A stretch of 32,490 nucleotides of DNA from Verrucomicrobiales bacterium (GTDB lineage Bacteria > Verrucomicrobiota > Verrucomicrobiia > Verrucomicrobiales > V1-33). Positions 8,112 to 15,443 of the stretch are shown one piece after another. The translations under genes and the position numbers were made by a program. Where the stretch lies: positions 1-32,490 of the forward strand of contig JAGNEJ010000057.1 of NCBI GenBank assembly GCA_018003315.1, given 5' to 3'. Below the pieces are notes generated by a model that had not been told where the DNA came from, made no database searches, and worked only from the letters and a program-made list of their open reading frames with translations. Positions within the stretch are counted from its first letter, which is position 1. Every line of letters starts with the position of its first letter.

Positions 8112-9330
8112 GGCTCATGGCGCTTTCTACCGCTGCGATCATTTTGGCGATCACCTCCGGCGCATTCAAACGAAGGTGAGCGTATTGCCGGTTTCCCTCT
8201 CCCACTTCCCGCCAGCATTCCGGCCCGGCCGCGGCAAAGGCGCGGAGGCTTTCCACCAGTTTTTCAGTCTCGCCGTGACGCACGGAAAGATTTCCAGGAC
8301 ACGCGTGCATGAGGTCGGTGACATGACTGGGCTCCGGCCCGATGTAAACAAAGGGGCATCCGATCCACATGGCACCATAAACCTTGTTGGGATGGGTGAA
8401 CCCGACCTGCCCGTCCCCCATGATGACGACCTGCAGGTCCGCGGCTGTGAGGGATTTGCCAATTTCCGACCGTGGCTGGTAGGGCAGCTGCACGATGTTT
8501 TCCAGGCCGTGTGCGGTTTTGAACCCGCTCACATCGCGCATCCGCACACCGCCGCCGATAAACACGAACAGGAATCGTTCGTCCTCCCGCAGCAGCCTCG
8601 CCGCCTCCAGCAGGGTGTCCAGAGGATGCACCACGGAATGATTTCCTGAATACATGACCACGACCCGGTCCGCGAAGCCTTGGGCCGTGCGAAATGGATT
8701 TTCCAGCCGCCTCCCCTGCCAGGGTTCATCCACCACGGGCCAGATCGGCAGCACCGTGATCGCCTCCCCCGCAGCACCGCGGCGGCTGATGTGGTCTGCC
8801 ATGAACCGATCCAGGGCCACAATTCGGTGCGCATGGCGAAACACGCTCCACCCCATGCGCTCCAGCAGCGTTGCGGGCAGCGAACCCCGGCGCACCATCC
8901 CGGCTTCGATCGCCAGTTCCGGCTGCAGGTCCATCGCCCAATAGCAAAATCGCCATCCTTTCCACCTCGCCACCAGGGAACCGAGAAAGGAAACGAGCGG
9001 CGGCGAGGTCATTCCCAACACAACGTCCACTGAACGTCGGCGCGTCAGGACCACGCGCCATAACATCGCGAGGTTGAAGGTCGAAAAATCCACCAGGCGC
9101 CGCCACACCGAGGCTTTGCCCAATCCGGTGTGCCGCAACCGCCGCACGTCCACTCCTGCGACAGTTTCCCGCTGTGCATAGACCCGGCGCGGATCTTCGT
9201 AGCCGTGCCGGCTGCACAAAACCCGCACGTCATGGCCCCGCCGCACCAAGGCGGCACCCAAATCCGACAAATGCTGGGCCGTGGAAGCCGTATCCGGCCA
9301 GTACACCTGGGATAGAATCAGGATGCGCAT
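8104..9330 (-). CDS. Glycosyltransferase, GT4-like (WbuB-like)
   Basis: The 408-residue product begins MRILILSQVYWPDTASTAQH with a glycine-poor but typical GT-B N-terminal strand-loop, then CYWAMDLQPE near the middle, as in WbuB-like fucosamine or deoxysugar transferases. The second Rossmann domain contains VVVMYSGNHSVVHPLDTLLEA and the PYQPRSEIGKSLTAADLQVV segment. It would add one sugar to a lipid-linked oligosaccharide at the cytoplasmic face. The ATG at 9330 gives the canonical start. It is followed by the ligase-like gene with an 8-base overlap. The exact donor and acceptor cannot be told from sequence. Confidence 0.88.
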   Translation of the reverse strand: MRILILSQVYWPDTASTAQHLSDLGAALVRRGHDVRVLCSRHGYEDPRRVYAQRETVAGVDVRRLRHTGLGKASVWRRLVDFSTFNLAMLWRVVLTRRRSVDVVLGMTSPPLVSFLGSLVARWKGWRFCYWAMDLQPELAIEAGMVRRGSLPATLLERMGWSVFRHAHRIVALDRFMADHISRRGAAGEAITVLPIWPVVDEPWQGRRLENPFRTAQGFADRVVVMYSGNHSVVHPLDTLLEAARLLREDERFLFVFIGGGVRMRDVSGFKTAHGLENIVQLPYQPRSEIGKSLTAADLQVVIMGDGQVGFTHPNKVYGAMWIGCPFVYIGPEPSHVTDLMHACPGNLSVRHGETEKLVESLRAFAAAGPECWREVGEGNRQYAHLRLNAPEVIAKMIAAVESAMSHA

Positions 9331-9366
9331 CGCTCGAATTTTCTCCTAACGCGCCGGTCGGGCTGT

Positions 9367-9975
9367 TCACTCTCTTTCTTGTCTCCGGCCCGCTTTCCTG
9401 CCCACCCACTCATCCAGTTCGTAAAGCTCCGGATCGATGCGTGGCCCCGCGGCGCGCCGTGCCTTGCGCCAGCGGGAAAGCAGCTTGCGACGCTCCGTGG
9501 TTGCTTCCTCTCCGGCATCCGCACCGCCTTCCGGTGTTTCATCGAGAAAATCTCCGTATTCCTCCTCCATTTTGTCAGGATCATCGCCGCTTTCCAGACG
9601 TCGGATCACTTCATCCATGCGGGGATCGTCCGCTTTTTCTCCCATCGCCTCCTTCATCCTCCGCATCATTCGCCCCAGTTGTCGCGGATCGGGGTTTTCC
9701 TCGTCCAGCCCCGCCATCTCATGCTCCATTTCCAGCATCATTTTTTCCATCCCGGGGTCATCCAGCGCGTCACCCCCACCCTCCTCCGCACCGTTCGGCT
9801 TTTCCTTCTTCGCCTTGTCGGTCGCCCCCATGATCGCAAACGCCGACATCCGCTTCTCCAGGCGAAATTTTGGATTGGCCGGGCAGCGCGGCACTATCTT
9901 GTCCATGCCCAGGCGACGGGCGAAAAACCGGTACACCGTATGATTGTCAGGACAGTAGTATTCAAAGATGGGCAT
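9367..9975 (-). CDS. FmdB-like zinc-ribbon protein with acidic/basic tail
   Basis: A 202-residue protein beginning MPIFEYYCPDNHTVYRFFAR, which resembles the FmdB-type putative zinc ribbon. Only two cysteines are seen in the ribbon region (C8 and C31, in YYCPDNH and RCPANP), so a full four-cysteine site is absent. The rest is strongly charged and Met/Glu-rich (GMEKMMLEMEHEMAGL), predicted helical, and ends in a basic patch (RRKLLSRWRKARRA). Function unknown. It lies 36 bases upstream of the WbuB-like glycosyltransferase start and may be a conserved gene of the host rather than a polysaccharide gene. Confidence 0.65.
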   Translation of the reverse strand: MPIFEYYCPDNHTVYRFFARRLGMDKIVPRCPANPKFRLEKRMSAFAIMGATDKAKKEKPNGAEEGGGDALDDPGMEKMMLEMEHEMAGLDEENPDPRQLGRMMRRMKEAMGEKADDPRMDEVIRRLESGDDPDKMEEEYGDFLDETPEGGADAGEEATTERRKLLSRWRKARRAAGPRIDPELYELDEWVGRKAGRRQERE

Positions 9976-10020
9976 TGGCAGGAAACGTTACTCATTCCAA
10001 TTCGCGTTCAAGGCGAGCGG

Positions 10021-10257
10021 TATGATCAAGCCGGAGGCTTGCCAGCCGGTAGCCGGTGGTCGAGCGAGAACGAGCGACACCACCGGAACGATGGTCCCAA
10101 AAATTTTTCTCCATGCCGGAGGCATAGCAGCCCCTGCTACGGTGCCGTGGAGTGCTGCCATGCCTCTGGCATGGGTCGAGGCCAAGGATTCGTATTCCGG
10201 TGGTATCGCCGCGCTCAACCACCGGTTACAAGCTGCTATCCCTCCGGGATAATGATC
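10021..10257. repeat. Compound REP/BIME-like element: four palindromes and two stem-loops in inverted arrangement
   Basis: Four copies of a palindromic unit with a GCTGC-like tail are seen: 10027-10046 and 10112-10131 on the minus strand, 10154-10174 and 10232-10251 on the plus strand (for example GCTGCTATCCCTCCGGGATA). Between each same-strand pair is a stem-loop with arms CCGGTGGT and ACCACCGG (10053-10060 with 10079-10086; 10197-10204 with 10218-10225). The left half is the mirror image of the right half around about 10142. REP sequences of this design are mobilised by REP-associated tyrosine transposases in known cases; no such gene is in the window. Confidence 0.8.
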
Positions 10258-10324
10258 ATCTTGACGGCACATTGGAATCAGCGGAAACGGGAGAAGGCAA
10301 CCGGTTTAGGCACGACAAGGTTTT

Positions 10325-10687
10325 TCAGGATGGCCGCAGCAGCCGTTGCCGCATGAAGACGACCCAGCGCTGGTAGCGCTGCGGGGTGGCCACAAGCATG
10401 CCATCGGTGGCGGCACGGAATGGTCCGGCAAACCCCGTCTCCAGCCATTCCTGAAACGGAAACCGGAACCCGCGCTTTTTCGCCTGGGCAATGTCAGGGG
10501 GAAATTCCGGCAGCGCTGAGGTCCAGAATCGAGAGTCGCGTGTGCACCAACGCCACCCGGTGATCTGTAGTAAGAAACATCCCCTGGTCATCCGGATCCC
10601 GGTGCTGCAACGCCTTCTGCAATGCTTCCGCTCGCCCCGCAGGTCAGGAACTCATTCGCACGTCAGGATGCCGATAACGCCGCAGAT
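10325..10687 (-). pseudogene. Asparagine-synthase remnant (N- and C-terminal ends, middle missing)
   Basis: Reading leftward from 10687, ICGVIGILTCE matches the start of a class II amidotransferase (Met codon changed to ATC, C2 kept) and runs into a TGA. A shifted frame then gives KALQHRDPDDQGMF and DHRVALVHTRLSILDLSAAG, both typical of the AsnB glutaminase domain. Directly after, in another frame, comes LPEFPPDIAQAKKRGFRFPF, the C-terminal end of an asparagine synthase, closing with a stop at 10325. Some 400 codons in between are absent. It is not a copy of the intact asnB at 18.9-20.8 kb, as residues differ throughout. It lies next to the REP element. Confidence 0.8.
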
Positions 10688-10751
10688 GAGCAGACACCTC
10701 AGGACAACGAGAAGCCGCCCTTCTGGGTTCTTCTTCCCTCAGGTTCCCATT

Positions 10752-11675
10752 TCAGTCTGGCAAATTTTTTACGGAGGGCTTCTTCCGCGCCGCGGCCCGC
10801 CGCACCCATGTTTCTGCACTCGTCAGATCCGGAAAGTCCAGCACACAGTCCTCGAGGCGCTCCAATCCCAGGTAATCCAGCTTTTCCAGCCCCGAGCGCA
10901 GCCCGGCTGGCAAACGTCCGAAACGTTTTTCCAAAATATGCATCAGCGTGCCCAGTTTCCCTTCTGATCTGCCTGCGGCTTTGCCCTCAGCCTTGCCCTC
11001 GGCCATGCCCTCGGCCTTGCCCTCGGCCTTGCCTCTGGCAAACAGCGAGCGACCGGCCCGCGTCGTGGTTAAATCTGGTATCTTAAGCATGGTGGCAATT
11101 TCTTCGGCGGTTTTGTTGCGAAATCGGCTGACCACCAAGCTCGTGAACAGCGTCTGAAACTGCTCGCGCTGTTCCCGTGTGTAACCCGGTGTTCTGCCGA
11201 GGGATTCATACACCGTTCGGGCTTTCCTTTCAAGCTTCTCCGCGTCGTTCTCGAACACCGGAGAGAGAATCCCCGGAAGCGGATGCTGCGGGTGCCGCTG
11301 CGCGAGGATGATCATTTCTTCGTCCAAATACACCGCCCTGACAATGCCGCACCATGGTTCCGTCCGCGGATCCAGTCCCCGCCGTCCAAAAAAGATCACC
11401 GACTCGACCCGTCGTTTCGGGTGTTCCCGCTGCACCCCGCACCAGCCTTCCACCGTGCGCAAATAGATGTCCCGATGCGCCCAGAATTGAAACTCCACCA
11501 GCAGCAGCGGACGCCGCACATTTTTGGGAATCACCAGCCCGTCCACCCGCCGCTCCAGCCGTTTGATCGTGACCGACTCAAACCGCGCCGGTTCCGGAAA
11601 CGGATTGTTCATCAAATCCGCTATCCATTCCGGATGCAGCCGGAACATTTCGTAAAACTGGGCGTCCGTTTCCAT
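10752..11675 (-). CDS. Rpn-family (DUF2887-like) PD-(D/E)XK nuclease
   Basis: The 307-residue product starts METDAQFYEMFRLHPEW, the usual opening of DUF2887 proteins of the Rpn/PDDEXK group. D45 (RRVDGLVIP) and E61-x-Q63 (LLVEFQF) fit a D-(E/Q)-x-Q nuclease core. Rpn proteins are recombination-promoting nucleases and are often multicopy. Near residues 215-240 is a Lys/Ala/Glu/Gly tandem repeat (KAEG units, encoded by 12-base DNA repeats around 10976-11040), also usual for the family, followed by a helical C-terminal domain. An ATG 16 codons upstream (11723) is possible, but family members start at METD. Remnants of a related gene lie at 14.2-14.6 kb. Confidence 0.8.
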   Translation of the reverse strand: METDAQFYEMFRLHPEWIADLMNNPFPEPARFESVTIKRLERRVDGLVIPKNVRRPLLLVEFQFWAHRDIYLRTVEGWCGVQREHPKRRVESVIFFGRRGLDPRTEPWCGIVRAVYLDEEMIILAQRHPQHPLPGILSPVFENDAEKLERKARTVYESLGRTPGYTREQREQFQTLFTSLVVSRFRNKTAEEIATMLKIPDLTTTRAGRSLFARGKAEGKAEGMAEGKAEGKAAGRSEGKLGTLMHILEKRFGRLPAGLRSGLEKLDYLGLERLEDCVLDFPDLTSAETWVRRAAARKKPSVKNLPD

Positions 11676-11723
11676 GCAGCAGACGGCGGGCACCAGAAGG
11701 TTGCACGCCGGCATCGTTCGCAA

Positions 11724-12201
11724 TTATTCGCGCTGGTCCTGTAGAGCCGGGTTCATGAAGGCCTCCACGGTGCCTGGCAGCACCCGGGCAATCCCTGTTG
11801 CGTGCCGCACAACGAATGCCTTGGCAACGCGCAGCCCCATCCGCTCAATGAAGTTGAAACAGCGGCCCTACTGGCAGGTACCGCTTTTTGCGCCAGCGGC
11901 AGAATCCTGCGCAAGCCGCTGCCGGGCAAAAGTTGCCGCCAAGCCCGCGAGCCTGACGTCCTCCTGCATGTCCGCAGGCAGCGTTGCCAAGCCGATGCGA
12001 TCCACCGCTCTCCCTCCTTTTCGATTCTTTCCCGGACCCGAACCGGTGCAGACACCTTCGCAGCCGCTCGTGCAGCATCCTGCAAAGCGCCAGCCAGCGC
12101 CGATTCCGCTCTGCTTCCCGTTGTTGCCACAGATGGCTCATCTGTGGGGAAATACCGCGACGGTCCCCTCCTGATGCCAGCCGCACCGCCCGTTTCGTGC
12201 T
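11724..12201 (-). other. Probable decayed coding stretch
   Basis: No intact gene fits these 478 bases. Leftward translation gives protein-like segments in three successive frames: ESALAGALQDAARAAAK and RERIEKEGERW; then LPADMQEDVRLAGLAATF; then MGLRVAKAFVVRHATG ending PALQDQRE with a TAA at 11724-11726. This pattern suggests one gene with at least two frameshifts, but I do not recognise a family. A GGAGG precedes a GTG near 12001, so short independent genes are possible. Confidence 0.3.
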
Positions 12202-13950
12202 TCATCTGTCCGGCGATCTGTCACCCCCCCGCTGCACCCACACATTTCCCAGCACCAGGACATCCATGGCCGTGCGGCGGAAACAGGAAAGCGCCTCCTC
12301 CGGAGTGCGCACCACCGGCTCGTTTTCATTGAGTGACGTGTTCAGAATAATCGGCACGCCGGTCTTTTCATGGAACCTGGAAATGAGCGCATGATAGAGC
12401 GGATTGGTGCGCCGCGACACGCTCTGCAGGCGGCCGCTGCCGTCCACATGGGTTACTGCGGGAATGAGCGGTCTCTTTTCAGGGCGAATGGGAAACACCT
12501 TTTCCATGTAGGGAGCCGGTTCATCCACCTCGAACCACCCGCCCACATGCTCCTCCAGAATGCTGGGCGCAAATGGTCGGAATTTTTCCCGCATCTTGAT
12601 CTTCAGATTGATGATGTCCCGCATGTCCGTGCGGCGCGGATCGGCGATGAGAGATCGGTTGCCCAGCGCCCGTGCGCCAAACTCCATCCGCCCTTGAAAC
12701 CATCCGACCACCTTCCCGTCCATCATCGCCGCGACGGTGCGCTCCAGCAGTTGCCCCTCCTCCAACACCTCGAACGGAAATTCGCCGCCTTGCGCCGCGC
12801 TGAGACACTGCCCGTGCGTAGCCTCCCAGCCCCAGTAGGCATGGTCCTGGACAAACCCCCGCGGATTTCCCAGCACCCGGTTCCAGATGTAAAAGGCCGC
12901 CCCGAAACTCGTCCCGTTGTCCGCGGCTCCCGCCGGAACATACACTTTTTCAAACGGGGTCCGCTGCGTCACCTTTCCATTGGCCACGGAGTTCATCGCC
13001 ACGCCGCCGGTCAGGCACACAGCTTCACTCCCGGTCTTTTCATGAAGCCGGTTGAGCACATGCATGATGATTTCCTCCGTCACCACCTGCAGGGACCTGG
13101 CGATGTTGTCGTGCTTCTGCGTCAACTCCTCCCCTTTGCGCCGCATCGGCCCAAGTTCCTTTTCCAGTCGCGCGCTGTGGAACGGCTCCACAACCGGCGC
13201 GCCGTCGTTCCAGCTCATGCGAATGCCATTTTTGTGGTGTGTGAAATAGTCGGTATCCAACTCAAATCCCTCACCCTTCACCCGCACGATGCGCCGGAAA
13301 ACATCCGCATACTCCGGCTCGCCGTAGGGTGCCAGCCCCATCACCTTGTATTCATCCCCGTAATACGGAAACCCCAGATACATCGTGACCGCGGTGTAAA
13401 GGAACCCCAGCGAGTACGGGTAAAACACCCGGTGCAGTTCCCGCCAGCAAGTCCCCTCGCCCATTGCCGTCAGCATGCTGGTGAAATCCCCCATGCCATC
13501 GACGGACAGCACCGCCGCCTTTTCATAAGGCGACACCAAAAAACCCGCCGCCACGTGGGTCTGGTGGTGCTCGATGCGGTGAAACTTCGCCTTCAGGCGC
13601 GATCGCTCCACCCCGGCTGCCGACGCAAATTGATCCTCCAGCCCCAGCGTCCTGCCCTGACGTTTCAGCCGGTCCAACACCGAGGATATCGACGGACGAT
13701 TCCGCAACACAAACCCAGCCCGCCTCCAAAAGTTCGCCTTCGGATCAAACGAAATTCCCACATGATCCACTTCCTCCGCCGCAACCCCCGCCACCTCAAG
13801 GCACCAGCGGATCGACTCCGCCGGAAAACCGGCCCAGTGCTTGATCCGGTTGAAGCGTTCTTCTTCCACGGCAGCCACGAGCTGGCCGTCGATGACAAGC
13901 GACGCCGACGCGTCGCCATGATAGGCGTTGATACCGAGAATGGTGGTCAT
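12202..13950 (-). CDS. Carbamoyltransferase (NodU/CmcH family)
   Basis: The 582-residue protein starts MTTILGINAYHGDASASL, the ASKHA-type N-terminal signature. It has EEERFNRIKHW (30-39), HHQTHVAAGF (128-137), CLTGGVAMN (312-320), DNGTSFGAA (344-352) and the C-terminal motif GRMEFGARALGNRS (about 420-433; usually GPRALGNRS). Such enzymes use carbamoyl phosphate and ATP to O-carbamoylate sugars or antibiotics; here the polysaccharide locus suggests a sugar residue. The start at 13950 is fixed by the family N-terminus. The 5' side immediately upstream (13961-14005) is a heptanucleotide array, so no Shine-Dalgarno is seen. Confidence 0.92.
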   Translation of the reverse strand: MTTILGINAYHGDASASLVIDGQLVAAVEEERFNRIKHWAGFPAESIRWCLEVAGVAAEEVDHVGISFDPKANFWRRAGFVLRNRPSISSVLDRLKRQGRTLGLEDQFASAAGVERSRLKAKFHRIEHHQTHVAAGFLVSPYEKAAVLSVDGMGDFTSMLTAMGEGTCWRELHRVFYPYSLGFLYTAVTMYLGFPYYGDEYKVMGLAPYGEPEYADVFRRIVRVKGEGFELDTDYFTHHKNGIRMSWNDGAPVVEPFHSARLEKELGPMRRKGEELTQKHDNIARSLQVVTEEIIMHVLNRLHEKTGSEAVCLTGGVAMNSVANGKVTQRTPFEKVYVPAGAADNGTSFGAAFYIWNRVLGNPRGFVQDHAYWGWEATHGQCLSAAQGGEFPFEVLEEGQLLERTVAAMMDGKVVGWFQGRMEFGARALGNRSLIADPRRTDMRDIINLKIKMREKFRPFAPSILEEHVGGWFEVDEPAPYMEKVFPIRPEKRPLIPAVTHVDGSGRLQSVSRRTNPLYHALISRFHEKTGVPIILNTSLNENEPVVRTPEEALSCFRRTAMDVLVLGNVWVQRGGDRSPDR

Positions 13951-13960
13951 GGGGTAAAAG

Positions 13961-14005
13961 CTGAAACGCTGAAGACGGAAATGCTGAAGACGGAAATGCT
14001 GAAAT
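13961..14005 (+). repeat. Degenerate 7-bp repeat array upstream of the carbamoyltransferase
   Basis: Units CTGAAAC, CTGAAGA, CGGAAAT, CTGAAGA, CGGAAAT, CTGAAAT, some separated by an extra G so that 15-base super-units form. It occupies about -11 to -55 relative to the carbamoyltransferase start. Same purine-strand consensus (C-N-G-A-R-A-S) as the other arrays in the window. Confidence 0.75.
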
Positions 14006-14238
14006 GAACGGGATCCCGGATTTGCAATCCGGCGACGCGCTTCATCCGATACGCATCCGGTTGGCGCTGTTGGCACCAAGCCATACCGGCCCATGGCCAC
14101 GCCCGGTAGCGCAGGAATCAGCGCACCATCACGTGGCAATACTCGATTTCTGCGGCGGCTTAATCCTGCCAGTAGGCCAGCGCCTGCGGATGGGGCGGCG
14201 GCCACGCGACGTTGCAAGTGCCGACCCAGGCCACATCC
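14006..14238. other. Intergenic stretch without a recognisable gene
   Basis: A 7-bp perfect stem (CCGGATT/AATCCGG, loop TGC) is seen near 14018-14034. Leftward translation gives one protein-like end (VAWVGTCNVAWPPPHPQ followed by a stop near 14160), possibly a fragment, but no family is recognised. Together with the array to its left, about 290 bases carry no supported gene. Confidence 0.35.
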
Positions 14239-14638
14239 TCACAATGCCGCCGCCAACGCGTCGAACGAATCGCAAACGAGCGAAACGTGCTGCAAGGCGT
14301 CCAGGCGACCATCGTCGCGCACCGCCCGCACCGCTTCGGCCAGCCCGTCGGGCACCGCGCCCAGCCGGATTCGGAGATTGGCGAGAATGGCGTCCTGAAT
14401 CCCTTCCCTATGAACTTCCCGGTGACCTTTTTGTTGGAGTTGTTCGGCGAGAGTCATGGCGGTGGATTGGAGTTCGAGGTTGGTCGAGCTGACTGGCAAG
14501 ATCCGGCTCAAACCGCAAGGCCGACCAGTCGATGGCATCGCACAACGGCCGCGGAAACTGGCTCCTCAGGAACCCGGCGGCGGTCTCCGCGTCGCGGAAT
14601 CCTTCGTTGAACAGCTTGTCGCGGAATTGATGCGACAT
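14239..14638 (-). pseudogene. Rpn/transposase_31-type nuclease remnant with internal deletion
   Basis: From the ATG at 14638 translation gives MSHQFRDKLFNEGF, then AAGFLRSQFPRPLCDAIDW, the N-terminus of Rpn (PD-(D/E)XK recombination-promoting nuclease) proteins. The frame then changes near 14480-14500 and continues LAEQLQQKGHREVHREG and IRLGAVPDGLAEAVRAV, the C-terminal domain of the same family, ending at 14239. The catalytic middle, some 170 codons, is missing. It lies between the carbamoyltransferase and the SAM methyltransferase and probably marks an old insertion or deletion event. Confidence 0.72.
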
Positions 14639-14707
14639 GGTTCAATCTGCCGTCCTTGCGCCCCCGCCCTCCGCTCGGCGGCCAGGGTTGACGCACCAAA
14701 AACCGTT

Positions 14708-14758
14708 GGATTCACCGCAGAGACGCAAAGTTCGCAAAGAAACGCGGAGCAGAGCAAG
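14708..14758 (+). repeat. Degenerate ~9-bp repeat (ACGCAAAG type)
   Basis: Begins TTCACCGCAGAGACGCAAAG (14711-14730), then TCGCAAAGA and AACGCGGAGC. A second copy with 18 of 20 identical leading bases lies on the minus strand at 29386-29405, inside a glycosyltransferase gene. Repeats of this AGACGCAAAG kind are, as far as I recall, dispersed in many environmental genomes. Confidence 0.65.
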
Positions 14759-14797
14759 GGGGCACCCACGGCTCCCATGCCTGGCACCGCCAACGGC

Positions 14798-15443
14798 TCA
14801 CGGCTTCCGGAAAACCAGAATCATCGACTTGCCCAGGGCAGGAATCCGCCCGACTCGCAGAACCTTTTCGCAAACCATCCCCTGCTCGGCGAACAGCGCG
14901 GACAAGGTTTTCACCGACCAGAACTTGATGTGCCCGTGGTCCCACAAGGCGGTGAAATGCGCGTCCATCTTGCCGCTCAACGCCAGCGCGAGGTTCTTCA
15001 AGTAACCATGATAGGGCGTGCTGATGATCGCCCGGCCGCCGGATTCCAGCAGGTCCCGCACGCAGCGGGCATATTGGCGCGGATGATACACGTGCTCCAC
15101 CACTTCCAGCGAGACTACGAACGGAAAACATCCGTAGCGCCCGGCAAGATCCTCATAGGCATTCCCGACATCCAGCCGCAGCTCCGGGTCGGCGCGCCGG
15201 GCGATGGCGATGCCGCTCTCCGAGGGGTCCACCCCGGTCACCTCGTGGCCCAGCCCCTTCAAATACCGGGCCAGCGCCCCGTTGCCGCAGCCGAGGTCAA
15301 AAACCCTCTGCCCTCTGCCCTCTGCCCTCTGCCCTCTGCCCTCTGCCCTCCAGCTCCCGGCGGAGCGGCTCCCATAAATAGGCTTCGGTGTGGGCGGCAG
15401 CCGCCTCCGCGTAGTGGTATCCGGTCGCGATTTCGTCAGTCAT
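14798..15443 (-). CDS. SAM-dependent methyltransferase split by a heptanucleotide array (out of frame; phase-variable or broken)
   Basis: From an ATG at 15443, which overlaps the upstream GT2 stop by ATGA, translation reads MTDEIATGYHYAEAAAAH and EAYLWEPLRREL, then enters a 7-bp array and meets TGA. One frame away, directly after the array, the class I methyltransferase core resumes: VFDLGCGNGALARYL (motif I), GHEVTGVDPS, FVVSLEVVEHV and STPYHGYLKNL, ending at 14798. Joined, the two parts make a normal UbiG-like methyltransferase of about 210 residues. Losing one 7-bp unit, or gaining two, would restore the frame. The target is probably a sugar of the polysaccharide or its precursor. Whether it is a switch, a dead gene or a repeat-count sequencing error cannot be told from one sequence. 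Confidence 0.75.
15304..15350 (-). repeat. Heptanucleotide tandem repeat (CAGAGGG)6.7 inside methyltransferase gene
   Basis: Six perfect consecutive copies of CCCTCTG on the plus strand (15304-15345) plus a partial CCCTC. On the coding strand it reads (CAGAGGG)n, free of stop codons in every frame, encoding cycles of G-R-G-Q-R-A-E. It is the purest array in the window along with 31000-31041. Confidence 0.95.

Noticed and set aside
10021-10257. Insertion sequence ends
   Set aside because: No transposase frame lies between or beside the inverted halves, and the palindromes with GCTGC tails fit REP elements better.
10976-11040. Short tandem repeats resembling a CRISPR or regulatory array
   Set aside because: The 12-base units encode the KAEG peptide repeat usual in Rpn-family proteins, and there are no spacers.
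12370-14007. 545-codon open frame on the plus strand
   Set aside because: Mirror of the carbamoyltransferase gene, with His/Arg/Pro-rich translation typical of an antisense frame in GC-rich DNA.
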